Part shown: positions 26,519 to 35,215 of the stretch, piece after piece
Numbering within the stretch: the first letter of the stretch is position 1
Layout: every line of letters starts with the position of its first letter
Assembly: GCA_963721115.1 (NCBI GenBank)
Contig: CAVRIA010000006.1
Location: forward strand, 806,001-870,000
Direction of reading: 5' to 3'
DNA length: 64,000 nt
Origin: CAVRIA01 sp963721115
GTDB lineage: Bacteria > Desulfobacterota > Binatia > HRBIN30 > CADEER01
Translations under genes and position numbers: made by a program
Notes under the pieces: model-generated
What the model was told of the DNA's origin: nothing
The model's database searches: none
Seen by the model: the letters and a program-made list of their open reading frames with translations, nothing else

Positions 26519-29188
26519 ATGGAGCGGCGCTCGGTGCGATACACGGCCCTGCTGGTCGTGCTGGTGCTGGCGGCAGTGCTGCGCATCCACGATCTGAAGG
26601 ACGTGCCGGCGGGGCTGTTCTGCGACGAGGCGGGCAACGGTTACAACGCCTACGCGCTGGGGAAGGCGGGCATCGACGAGAACGGCGTCCACTGGCCGCT
26701 CTACATCTGGTCGTTCGGCGTGAGCTACAAGAACCCGGTCTTCATCTACGCGGCGATCCTGCCGGTGAAGCTGCTCGGGCTGGACGAGTTCAGCGTCCGC
26801 CTCACCGCCGCGCTCTTCGGCATCGCCACGGTCGCCGCCCTGTTCTGGCTCGGCAGCGCTCTGTTCAGCCCGTGGGTGGGGCTGTGGTCGGCGCTCTTCC
26901 TCACCGTCTGCCCTTGGCACCTGCACTTCAGCCGCATCGCCTTCGAGCTCATCGCCTTCCCGTTCCTCTTCGTCTGCGGCTTCGCCCTGCTGGTCCGCTA
27001 CACGCAGGGGCGGCGCACGCTGCCGGCGGCGCTCTTCTTCCTCTGCCTCTGCATCTACAGCTACGCCATCGCGGCGCTCTTCGTACCGCTCTTCCTGCTC
27101 GGCTTCGGGCTGCTCTACCTGCCCTCGCTGCTGCGGCGCTGGCGCGAGACCCTGCTCATGCTGGTGCTCGTCGCCGCCACCCTGGCGCCGGCGGCGGTCT
27201 TCTTCGGTCGCCAGGCGCGCACCGGCACGCAGTATTTTCGGAACACGACGTTTCTCCAGGCGCAGCAGGCGTGGCGCCCGCAGGCCGAGCGTTTCGCCCA
27301 CAACTACGTTCAGTTCTTTTCGCCGCAGTTTCTGTTCGAGCGCGGCGATCCGCTGCGCCGCCACTCGGTGCGCGGCTTCGGCGAGCTGTACCATTTCTAC
27401 CTGCCGTTCCTGTTGCTCGGCGCGGCGGTGGCGCTCCTGCGCCGCGATCGCGCCAGCAAGCTCGTCCTCTGGTGGGTGCTGCTCTACCCGATCGGGCCGA
27501 GCCTGATGACCGAGATCCCCAGCGCCTCGCGCGGCTTCATCGGATCGGCGGGGCTCTGCCTGCTCACCGGCATCGGCTTCGCCGCGGCGCTGCGGGCGCT
27601 CTCGTTCGCGCTGCGGCGGCGGGCGATCTATCTGCCGGCGCAGGCGGCGGCGCTCGCGGTTGCGGCGGCGTTCCTGGGGCCCGAGGTGAAGAGCTATCTG
27701 CACGCCTACTTCGTCGACTACCCGACGTACTCGGCGCTGACGCCGGGCGGCTTCCAGTACGGCTACCGCGACGTCATCCAGTACATGGAGAGTCAGCGCG
27801 GCAAGTACGATCGGCTGATGCTGACCGCCACCGACGTCAACCAACCGTACATCTTCCCGCTCTTCTACCGCCCGGTCGACCCGCGCGACTGGGTCGCCCG
27901 CCACGACACGGGCTACACGGTCCTGGCACCCAACGAGTTCTCCCGCTACTCCATGCGCCAGAGCATCCTCTACGCCCTCGATCCGCGCGACATGGATCTG
28001 TTCAGCGACTACGACATCGAGAAGCGCGTCGTCGCGCCGGGCGGGCGCCTCGCCTACCTGGTCGCCGACGTCAAGGCGCGCAAGCGCTACCTGAGCGACT
28101 GGCTGATCCTCGGGCTGTTTCCGAACGACGACCTGCGCGGCATCGATCGCGATTTCATCGATCCGCGCCACCCGCCCCACCAGGCGGTGCGAGGGGCGTT
28201 CGGCCCGGTGGACTGGCAGCCGCTGCGCCAGCGCTTCGCCGAGGTCAATCTGAACGTCGCCTACGCCACCGCCGATCCCAAGCATTTCGGCAACCCGGAG
28301 CGCGTCTGCGCGTATGCCCTGACCACGGTGCACGCGCCGCAGGCGCGCAGCGCGAGGTTGGAGCTCAGCGGGTCGTTCAACGACACGCTGCGCGCCTGGC
28401 TGGACGGCCGATCGCTGACTCCGTGGCCTCTGGCCATGGGCGAGACGCCGCGCTACCGCTCCATCCAGCTGAGCGAGGGGGACAACACGTTGCTCGTGCA
28501 GAGCTGCGAGGACGTCGGGACGTGGGACTTCAGCGCCCGCATCACCGACGAGACGGGCCGTGATCTCACCGACGTCTCGTACTCGGCCGCGTGGCCCTCG
28601 CAGCTCGTCGTGCGGGCCGACCCCGAGGACGCGCACACCCGGCCGGTCAGCGGCTTCCAGCAGATCGTCGCCTCCGCGCACGAGGAGCGATCGTATCCGG
28701 ATTATCGCGGCGCCAGCCAGTCGTGGCGCGCGCGCATGGACGACGCCAGCGAGCTGACCTGGCGCACCGCACCTGCTCCCGAGGGAGAGCGGCCGGTGTT
28801 CGTGTTCACCGCCTCGACCTCCGACGAGAAGGGCGACTTCGCCCTGTTCGTCAACGGCGAGTACGCGCTGACGTTCGCCAGCGCGTCGGACCGCGGCGTG
28901 CGCAGCTGGCGGCGCGACGGCTACGAGCTCACCTTCGTCTCCAAGGCCGGGGCGGCGGGCAACTCGGGCATCATGCTGCTCGCCGTTCCGCCCGACCGCG
29001 TCATCCCAGGCCGGCCGGCCGACGTGCGCGTGGCGCCGATCACCGGCAACCGCCTCGCCTGGTTCATGATCAAGGCTTACACCGACACCGTCTCCTACGA
29101 GCACATCACCCCGGAGATGGCCGTCGAAGCCGTGCGCGGAGGCTGGAAGGAACGCCCCCTCGAGTTTCCCTGGGAGCCCATCGGCTGA
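26519..29188 (+). CDS. GT-C (GT39-like) glycosyltransferase, paralogue of module 2 of the tandem protein
   Basis: An 889-residue membrane protein. The first-loop motif FCDEAGNGYNAYALGKAGID and the segments WSFGVSYKNPVFIYAA and CPWHLHFSRIAFEL match module 2 of the 1425-residue protein encoded at 14485-18762, so the two are paralogues. After the membrane part (about residues 10-400) come two soluble beta-rich regions. One is near 560-690 (SGSFNDTLRAWLDGRSLTPW) and one is at the C-terminus (DEKGDFALFVNGEYALTF). The product would sit in the inner membrane and act on the periplasmic side. It closes the plus-strand run that begins with the Gfo/Idh gene. Confidence 0.78.
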   Translation: MERRSVRYTALLVVLVLAAVLRIHDLKDVPAGLFCDEAGNGYNAYALGKAGIDENGVHWPLYIWSFGVSYKNPVFIYAAILPVKLLGLDEFSVRLTAALFGIATVAALFWLGSALFSPWVGLWSALFLTVCPWHLHFSRIAFELIAFPFLFVCGFALLVRYTQGRRTLPAALFFLCLCIYSYAIAALFVPLFLLGFGLLYLPSLLRRWRETLLMLVLVAATLAPAAVFFGRQARTGTQYFRNTTFLQAQQAWRPQAERFAHNYVQFFSPQFLFERGDPLRRHSVRGFGELYHFYLPFLLLGAAVALLRRDRASKLVLWWVLLYPIGPSLMTEIPSASRGFIGSAGLCLLTGIGFAAALRALSFALRRRAIYLPAQAAALAVAAAFLGPEVKSYLHAYFVDYPTYSALTPGGFQYGYRDVIQYMESQRGKYDRLMLTATDVNQPYIFPLFYRPVDPRDWVARHDTGYTVLAPNEFSRYSMRQSILYALDPRDMDLFSDYDIEKRVVAPGGRLAYLVADVKARKRYLSDWLILGLFPNDDLRGIDRDFIDPRHPPHQAVRGAFGPVDWQPLRQRFAEVNLNVAYATADPKHFGNPERVCAYALTTVHAPQARSARLELSGSFNDTLRAWLDGRSLTPWPLAMGETPRYRSIQLSEGDNTLLVQSCEDVGTWDFSARITDETGRDLTDVSYSAAWPSQLVVRADPEDAHTRPVSGFQQIVASAHEERSYPDYRGASQSWRARMDDASELTWRTAPAPEGERPVFVFTASTSDEKGDFALFVNGEYALTFASASDRGVRSWRRDGYELTFVSKAGAAGNSGIMLLAVPPDRVIPGRPADVRVAPITGNRLAWFMIKAYTDTVSYEHITPEMAVEAVRGGWKERPLEFPWEPIG

Positions 29189-29267
29189 GGCGGTTTTCAC
29201 GGGTATAGGACCGGGAAGGCCGAGTGAGATATCCAATTCGAACCAGCCGGGTATCGGGAAGCAATCG

Positions 29268-30188
29268 GTGACCGAGGGCGGCCCCAGCCGGACGGCGCTC
29301 ACGGCAGCGCTAATGCGCGCGGTCCACACCCGTCTCGATCGGCCGCGACTGATCGACGATTCATGGGGTGATCGACTGGTATCCGCGGCGGAAAAGGCGG
29401 CGCTCTACGTGCGCATCCTGGAGGGTGCGGATCCCGAGGCGAAGGCGCGGTTCGAGAGGCTCGGCTCCCAGCAGGCGGTCATCGACGCGGCCCTGCGGGC
29501 GCACGACACGTACGGCGGCGTCGTCATCCGATCGCGCAGCGCCGAGGACGCGCTCGAGCGCGCGGTCGCGCGCGGGGTTCGTCAATACGTCGTCGTCGGT
29601 GCCGGGTTCGACAGCTTCATCGTCCGGCAGCCCGTCTTCGCCCGCGACGTCGATATCTACGAGATCGACCATCCGGCGAGTCAGGCCATGAAGCGTCAAC
29701 GGCTGGACGAGTGTGCGGTAGCGGTCCCGCCCAACGTGCACTTCGTCCCGGCCGACTTGAGCCGGGAGTCTCTCTCCTCCGTGCTCGCGCGGTGCGGCTT
29801 CTCCGGCTCGCTGCCCGCCTTCTTCTCCTGGCTCGGGGTGACGATCTACCTGCCGCGCGAGGCCAATCTGACCACGCTGCGCGGGGTCGCCACCTCCTCG
29901 GCGCCGGGCAGCGAGGTCGTCTTCACCTACACCGATCAACGAGTCCTCGACGGCGGCCGATCGGCGAAGCTGGAGAAGATGCGCGCCGACCGAGCGGCGC
30001 AGGGAGAGCCGTGGCTGTCCGGGTTCGATCCGACGACGCTCGCGAGCGAGCTGGGCGGGCTCGGGCTCGCGCTGCTCGAAGACCTGGGCAGTGCGGAGCT
30101 GAAGGAGCGCTACTGCGCCGGGCGAACCGACGGCCTTTCGCCGGGCAGGATTGGTCACATCGCCCGCGCCCGAGTCGGTTCGGCCTGA
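29268..30188 (+). CDS. Ppm1/Tcmp-type class I SAM-dependent methyltransferase
   Basis: A 306-residue protein of the leucine-carboxyl-methyltransferase (TIGR00027) type. Visible features are PSRTALTAALMRAVH at the N-terminus, the SAM loop YVVVGAGFDSF near residue 108, YEIDHPASQAMKRQRL and the FSWLGVTIYLPREA segment. The family methylates carboxyl or hydroxyl groups of small molecules; the substrate here is unknown. The GTG at 29268 was chosen because the conserved N-terminal segment begins just after it; an ATG at 29311 would remove it. It lies 79 bases after the GT-C gene and faces the toxin-antitoxin genes tail to tail. Confidence 0.83.
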   Translation: MTEGGPSRTALTAALMRAVHTRLDRPRLIDDSWGDRLVSAAEKAALYVRILEGADPEAKARFERLGSQQAVIDAALRAHDTYGGVVIRSRSAEDALERAVARGVRQYVVVGAGFDSFIVRQPVFARDVDIYEIDHPASQAMKRQRLDECAVAVPPNVHFVPADLSRESLSSVLARCGFSGSLPAFFSWLGVTIYLPREANLTTLRGVATSSAPGSEVVFTYTDQRVLDGGRSAKLEKMRADRAAQGEPWLSGFDPTTLASELGGLGLALLEDLGSAELKERYCAGRTDGLSPGRIGHIARARVGSA

Positions 30189-30220
30189 AAGAATGCGGGA
30201 TGGGGAAGCACAGCCGGGGA

Positions 30221-30673
30221 TTACGACGACAGCATGCCGGGCGGGTCCGGCGGCGCCGCGATGCGCGGCCCGGTCGGCTCGGTCAGGCGCGTGAAGTCCT
30301 GGACGTTGAAGGTGAGAAACAGCTCGGCTGCCTCTCCCTCGGCCGTCACGAGGTGAAGCGCATCGTACACGGCACCGGACCGAAGCCCCCGCGCACTGCA
30401 ACGAGCGACGGCACTGGGGTAGGTGGCGGAGCGGGGGGCTACGAAGCGGAGCGAGCGCCGCACGCGCTGCAGCACCGCGGCGGCCACCTCGCCCGAGACG
30501 CGTGGCTCGATGGGAAGCGCCGTCAACACCGCCCAGGCCTCGGCATACGCATGCCAGCTCGCGATCCTCTCGATGTTCCGGTGCGCGCGCAACCACCAGC
30601 CAGCACGGGTGTGGTGCGGATGCGCCTCGATCACTCCGGCGACGATCACGCTGGTGTCGAGCGCAACCTTCAC
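30221..30673 (-). CDS. PIN-domain (VapC-like) toxin
   Basis: A 150-residue PIN nuclease of the VapC type, which cleaves RNA and is held in check by its antitoxin. The acidic residues are visible: D6 in ALDTSVIV, the Glu in AYAEAWAVL, the Asp in AVYDALHLVTA and the NVQDF end motif. The GTG start at 30673 was chosen because it places the first catalytic Asp near the N-terminus and overlaps the antitoxin stop by four bases (GTGA). A longer frame upstream has no conserved content. The pair is flanked by accessory genes and may itself be mobile. Confidence 0.85.
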   Translation of the reverse strand: MKVALDTSVIVAGVIEAHPHHTRAGWWLRAHRNIERIASWHAYAEAWAVLTALPIEPRVSGEVAAAVLQRVRRSLRFVAPRSATYPSAVARCSARGLRSGAVYDALHLVTAEGEAAELFLTFNVQDFTRLTEPTGPRIAAPPDPPGMLSS

Positions 30674-30933
30674 CGCGCCGACCGTTGGAGAGAGCGAATC
30701 CGCTGTGCGCGTTGCTTGCGGTGATCCGGGATCTCGCCGATCAGATGCCCGCGGATGACGAGCAGGCCGTCGACCTCGGCCGGGGCGCTCTCCTCGGAGA
30801 CCGGCTCGAGGACGATCCTGCCGTCTTCTTCGCATACGTGCAGGCGCGTTCCCGCCCGAAGGGCGAGCCGGGTGCGGATCGCCATGGGCACGACCAAGCG
30901 CCCGGCAGCGTCGATGGTAATGATGTCTTCCAT
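30670..30933 (-). CDS. AbrB/MazE-type antitoxin
   Basis: An 87-residue protein with the N-terminal swapped-hairpin DNA-binding signature EDIITIDAAGRLVVPMAIR followed by LRAGTRLHV, as in AbrB/VapB/MazE antitoxins. The acidic and Arg-rich C-terminal half would wrap the toxin. It precedes and overlaps the PIN toxin by four bases, the usual antitoxin-first order. An eight-base palindrome CCATATGG covers its own ATG and could be part of an autoregulatory operator, which is inference from the family's habit of self-repression. Confidence 0.82.
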   Translation of the reverse strand: MEDIITIDAAGRLVVPMAIRTRLALRAGTRLHVCEEDGRIVLEPVSEESAPAEVDGLLVIRGHLIGEIPDHRKQRAQRIRSLQRSAR

Positions 30934-30939
30934 ATGGTA

Positions 30940-30967
30940 ATCGTATCAGCCACCACGGTGTGATCAA
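30940..30967 (-). promoter_or_regulatory. Candidate promoter of the AbrB/PIN operon
   Basis: On the minus strand TTGATC (30967-30962) and TACGAT (30945-30940) are separated by 16 bases, resembling sigma-70 hexamers at four of six positions each. The -10 element ends only six bases before the ATG, so the transcript would be leaderless or nearly so. This is weak evidence. Confidence 0.3.
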
Positions 30968-31053
30968 GGGCAACCGACGGGAAGCGGCAGATCGTCACCC
31001 GCCCGCGTCGAAGAGGTGGCGCAGGAACGAGGCCGACGACCGCGCTGTGTGAT

Positions 31054-31567
31054 TCAGGCCGGAGCTCCGTCGCTGTCGGACGCGCCTGGTCGCCGTCCGA
31101 TCACCAGCAGGGAGTCTCCGAGCACAGGCATCTCGACGACGCGTCCGATTCCCCGCAAGGGCTTGAGGAACGGCGTGCTCTCTCCGATCGAACAGAAGTT
31201 GAAGAACGTCCGCCGGGTCAAGATCTCGAAGCCCGCGTCGCGGACTTCGAGAGCCAGCTCGTTGCGAGAGAAGAGGCGTACGTGAGTCGGATCTTTGTAC
31301 CAGCTCCAATGTCTGCCGAGAATCGGACGCACGGCGCTTCTGGAGTTCAAGGTACTCACGATGAGTCGCCCACCCGGCACCAGGACGCGAAAGCTCTCCC
31401 GCAACGCCAGCCGAAAGTCGACGAGATGCTCGATGACGTCCAGCATGGTGACGGCGCCGAACTGCCGATCTGGAAAGCCGAACGCCCCGGTGCAGCGTAA
31501 AGTATTCCCGCGCGAAATACTCGGGAACGTCCATTCTGCTCGACTCCGCGTCAGCCGACTCCCCCAT
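31054..31567 (-). pseudogene. Broken class I SAM-dependent methyltransferase
   Basis: The minus strand encodes MLDVIEHLVDFRLALRE, the FRVLVPGGRLIVSTLN segment and a typical C-terminal half of a methyltransferase, ending at 31054. Upstream, in a different frame, an ATG at 31567 overlaps the PhyH stop and gives PEYFAREYFTLHRG. A one-base shift near 31485-31495 would join this to FGFPDRQFGAVTMLDVIEHL. Even so, the SAM-binding GxGxG motif I is missing, so the 5-prime part has been deleted as well as frameshifted. The remaining 170 or so residues could not bind SAM normally. The overlap with PhyH (TGATG) suggests the two were once translationally coupled. Confidence 0.65.
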
Positions 31568-32433
31568 CAGGGCAGCGGCTCGCGCACGCGCTCGGCGGCG
31601 CGCTCCAGCTCGCCGAAGGCGTTGGCGTGCGTGTCGCGGCCGAGCAGGACGTCGAGCGGGTCACGCAGGTCGCCGACGTAGCCCAGCGCGTAGGCGCCGC
31701 GCGCGTACCCCATGAGGCGCAGCAGCGGCTCGGGGAAGGTGCGCGCGATGTCGGCCGGCACGGCCAGGTACTGGTTCTCCTCTTGGCGCAGCCAGCTGAG
31801 CGCATACGTGAGGTTGAGCCCCTGGCGCACCTCGGTCGAGCGGTTGGCGCCGCCGCCGTGGTAGAGCGCGCCGGTGTAAAACAGGACCGAGCCCGCCGGC
31901 ATCTCGGCCGGCTCGGTGTCGCCTTCCTGGAACTGCAGTCGATCCTCGCGCCGGTGGCTGCCCGGGATGACGCGCGTCGCGCCGTTCGCCTCGGTGAAGT
32001 CGGTCATCGCCCAGATGGTGTTGCACTGCACCTCGTAGCCGGACGGGAAAGGAAAGAAGTCGAATGCCCACTGGTCCCGGTGGATCAGCTGCCCGGGCTC
32101 GTTCGGGCCGATGCCGATCAGCTGCGTCAGGTGCAGCTGGACGCTGGTCGCGTGCCCCAGTGCCGTGCGGACGGCGTCGAGCACCAGAGGGTGCATCACC
32201 AGCTCGCGGCAGGTGGCCGAGCGCGCCAGCAGGCCGCCGGTGCGCCGCGTCCGGCGGCCGGCGAAATCGTCGGGCCCGAACGGCGTGGCGTCGATGAACG
32301 GCTGCAGCTCGTCGCGCGCGCGGTCGAGGACGGCGCGCGGCACCAGCCGCTCGACGATGGCACAGCCGTCCCGGACCAAGGCCGCCGCGACCTGCGCGCC
32401 ATTGGCGTCGGCGGACAGACGTTCGATGGGCAT
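31567..32433 (-). CDS. Phytanoyl-CoA dioxygenase (PhyH) family protein
   Basis: A 288-residue Fe(II)/2-oxoglutarate oxygenase. The iron ligands are the HxD pair H118/D120 in IHRDQWAF and the distal H192 in ALYHGGGANRS, with a nearby Arg expected to bind 2-oxoglutarate. The family hydroxylates a range of small molecules and lipids, so the substrate cannot be assigned. The length is normal and the frame intact. Its stop overlaps the start of the broken methyltransferase. Upstream is a 185-base non-coding gap with a GTTG-rich inverted repeat. Confidence 0.85.
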   Translation of the reverse strand: MPIERLSADANGAQVAAALVRDGCAIVERLVPRAVLDRARDELQPFIDATPFGPDDFAGRRTRRTGGLLARSATCRELVMHPLVLDAVRTALGHATSVQLHLTQLIGIGPNEPGQLIHRDQWAFDFFPFPSGYEVQCNTIWAMTDFTEANGATRVIPGSHRREDRLQFQEGDTEPAEMPAGSVLFYTGALYHGGGANRSTEVRQGLNLTYALSWLRQEENQYLAVPADIARTFPEPLLRLMGYARGAYALGYVGDLRDPLDVLLGRDTHANAFGELERAAERVREPLP

Positions 32434-32517
32434 GGTGCAGCTCGGTTACCGTACCCGCGGCGATCGAGTCAACAAGGCGCGGGCGTGGCCCCGTGCTCCG
32501 CCCAACCACCCAGCCAG

Positions 32518-32574
32518 GTTGTTCGTTGTTGAGTTGTTGGGTTGTTGGTGCGTTGATGACCAATAACGAACAAC
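32518..32574. repeat. GTTG-rich inverted repeat
   Basis: GTTGTTCGTTGTT (32518-32530) and AATAACGAACAAC (32562-32574) pair at 12 of 13 positions around a loop made of GTTG units. The loop contains the 15-mer GTTGTTGGGTTGTTG at 32533-32547, which recurs on the minus strand at 44464-44450. It lies downstream of the DUF2961 gene and could act as a terminator-like structure; otherwise this gap holds nothing recognised. Confidence 0.5.
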
Positions 32575-32618
32575 GCAACCTTCCGTCCGCGCGCCGGCTG
32601 GCGGCCAGCGTGACGTCG

Positions 32619-34822
32619 TCACTCGTCCCGTGCGACGTAGCTCAGGGCCGTGTAGGCGAAGGACGTCCACGGTGTCGGCGACTGCGTCGCGTCGAGGGTG
32701 ACGTCGATCGCCTCTCGGCCCGCCGTCAACGCCGCGGGGATGTCGAAGTCGAGGTCGGCCCATCGCAGCAGGGGGTTGACGTCGGCCGTGTACCACGTGC
32801 CGGCGGCCTGACCATCGACCAGCACCGTCGCCGCCTGCCGGCCGAGCCCGATGTCGGCGAGGCGCCGCAGGCGGACGCCGCGATTGTCTGGAGTGACGGC
32901 GACGCGAAAGCTGGTGCGCGCCGCTTCGATTCCCGCCGCCTCGATCTCGACGTCGCTGTCGTCGCCGCGAAAGGCCGAGCGCAGTGTGCGGTTGACGCGT
33001 CCCTCCGCCGCCAGCTGGTGCGCGGACTCGGACGTCGCGGAGCCGATCTCGATGTGGTCGGTCTCGATCAGCGTCGGCTCGTCGATCGCGTAGTAGAGGA
33101 CGAGGCTCGACATCTCGGCCGGCACGTCGTTCACCGGCCCGTGCTCGATTCCCAGTCGGATGTGGCTCGAGAACGGGATGGCGTCGCCGAGGAAGAGGCG
33201 ATAGGCGCTGCGCAGGTTGAGGCCGGGACGGCGCGGAGAGGTGGGGGCCTGGGCCGGGTTGCCGTGCGTCGGCAGCGTCACCGGGCCGCCGAGGAAGTAG
33301 AAGCCGCCGTTGAAGAAGTCCTCCAGGCCGGTGCCGTGGATCTGCGGGTAGCGGCTGCCGTCGATCGACACGCGCTCGTCGCCTTCGAGATGGGCGCCGT
33401 CGATCCCGGGGAGCTGCTCGAGCTGGCAGCGCCCGGCGTCGCCGCAGCCGGCGGTCAGCACGACGGCGACGACGTGCCCGGTCCCCGCGGTATCGAGCAG
33501 GATGTAGTCGCGCCCGTCCGGCTCGTGCCGCGCGCTCGCCGAGCGCGCATGGAGAATCGCGGCGCGCGGCGAGGGCGCCGCGGTCGTCGACGCCACGCGG
33601 ATTCGCCATCCGGCGAACCGCTGCTCGCCTTGGTTGAGGAGAGAGAGGCGCGCCCCGCGGCGGTAGGGCATCGGGAAGTAGAAGTAGAAGCGGTCGCCGT
33701 CGCGCCCGAAGGCGAGGCTGCGCGCGGCGGGCCCGAGCGAGGCGCCGAAGAGGTCGTCGAGCGGAGCGTCGAACTGCGCCGCCGAGGCGCCGTCGAAGAA
33801 CGCCTGCAGGCGCAGCCCGAGCGGGATCTCCGCCCCGGCCGGGGCGGTGAGCTCGAGGCGTAGGATCGCACCCGCTCCGCCGGTCTCCCAGACGGCCTGC
33901 GCCGCGCCGGGCGCGACGTCGAGGTCGACCTCGTCCTCGCGAGTGGGCACCGCATTCTTGGGGTCGTGTCCGACATCGGCCAGAACGGCGGCGGCAGCGC
34001 CGCTGTCGGCGACGGGATCGAAGCTCTCGACCGCTGTTCCGGGGGCAGCTTCGCATAGGTGACGTGCATCCAGTTCGGCACCGTCGACGTCGTGATGCGC
34101 AGGCGCTTCGCGAAGGGGATCGGCACGACGCTGTAGAAGCCGCCCGCCGACGCCTTGTTGTCTCCCGCCAGCGGCGTCACGAACGGCGCCCGCTGGCCGC
34201 CGAAGAGCTCGGCGCGCGGCAGCTGTAGGCGCGGCGCCGGCTCGTCGTCGAGCTCGAAGGCGATGTCGCCCTGCAGGCCGCCGAGGAAGAGGGCGTCGAG
34301 GCCGGTCATCCAGATGCGGTAGACGACGCCCGGCCCCAGCTCGTCGAAGACGACGTAGCGATCGCCGTCGCGATAGAGATACGAGTTGTCGATCTCCGCC
34401 GGCTCGGCGCCGACCTTGCGCAGCAGCTCGGCGGTGTCGGGCCCGACGCCGAAGTCGAGGTTGCCGCCGCTGCGGTCGTAGCTCGAGACCTGCTCGACAC
34501 GCATCCCGGGCGGGCGCAGCTCGGCGATGGAGTCCAGGTCGACGAGGGCGCCGAGGCCGACGGGCAGAGGGGGCAGGGTGGGGGAAGGAGTCGCGGTGCG
34601 GGTTGGCGTCATGGTGGCGGTGTCCTTCTCCGTAGGAGTCATCGTGGATGAAGGCGACGCCGTCGGCGTGGCGCTTGCCGTCGCCGTTGCCGTGGCGGCG
34701 GTCGGGGTCGGGCTCGATCCCTTCGAGGAAGAGTCGCATCCGCCGCCGAGGAGCATCGCGATCAGAGCCAGCGCCATGGCGGTCGCGGCGGGGGGCTCCG
34801 CGCGGGCGACCGATCTCTTCAT
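32619..34822 (-). CDS. DUF2961-type lipoprotein with Thr/Pro linker, one-base frameshift
   Basis: A signal sequence with lipobox-like MLLGGGC (Cys 29 from the ATG at 34822) is followed by a Thr/Pro/Ala linker (TATATASATPTASPSSTMTP). A DUF2961-type domain follows, seen in SSYDRSGGNLDFG, RIWMTGLDALFLGG, GTGLEDFFNGGFYFLGG and FSSHIRLGIEHGP. The frame breaks at the G5 run 34041-34045. With one more base there, YAKLPPGTAVESFDPV continues to 32619 and gives 734 residues. Proteins of this family are often found with carbohydrate-active enzymes and are suspected glycoside hydrolases, but no reaction is certain. The start is also uncertain: a better ribosome site precedes an out-of-frame ATG at 34853, next to another homopolymer (C6). 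Confidence 0.72.
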
Positions 34823-34850
34823 GACCGGGCGGGTCAGAGCGGGGGGTGTC

Positions 34851-34949
34851 CATCGGAGCCTCTCCGGCGGGACAGTCATCGCACGAAGGTCATCGCGCGC
34901 CTCTCGCTTGCGTTCAACCTCGCGCGTGGATTTTCTGCTTCCACTAGGA
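34851..34949. repeat. ~100-bp direct repeat, copy 1
   Basis: These 99 bases match 39003-39100 with about four substitutions and one indel. On the minus strand the unit ends at an ATG (34853) preceded by GGAGAGG. On its right side (from 34950) lies a 5-prime-truncated branching-enzyme fragment; on its left begins the DUF2961 gene. Confidence 0.9.
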
Positions 34950-34950
34950 C

Positions 34951-35115
34951 GGCGAGTAGCGCGGGGTCTTCAACGGTGACGTCTACGAGAACTGGGTGAA
35001 TCCCGCCCTCGCCGGCAACGGTGGCCGCGTCTTCGCCGAGCCGATCCCGCTGCACGGCTTTGCGTACTCCGCGCCCCTGGTCCTGCCGGCGAACAGCATC
35101 CTCGTCTTCGCGCGG
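34951..35115 (+). pseudogene. C-terminal fragment of a glucan branching enzyme or alpha-amylase-type protein
   Basis: The plus strand reads VFNGDVYENWVNPALAGNGG, FAEPIPLHGFAYSAPL and LPANSILVFAR, the all-beta C-terminal domain found at the end of GH13-type branching enzymes and amylases. Only about 52 codons remain, and a TAG lies at 34957 in the same frame. The catalytic domain is absent: the fragment abuts repeat copy 1 directly. It is a remnant, not an expressed gene. The stretch from here to 35215 holds nothing else I recognise. Confidence 0.6.
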
Positions 35116-35215
35116 CCGCCGGGAGCTCGAGCGGCTAAATCTTCGTTGAAGCCGAAGGGTCTTGGTGCGATCGCCCGTAGGGGGAGCACCCCGTGCCGGC
35201 CAGGTCGTAACTGCC

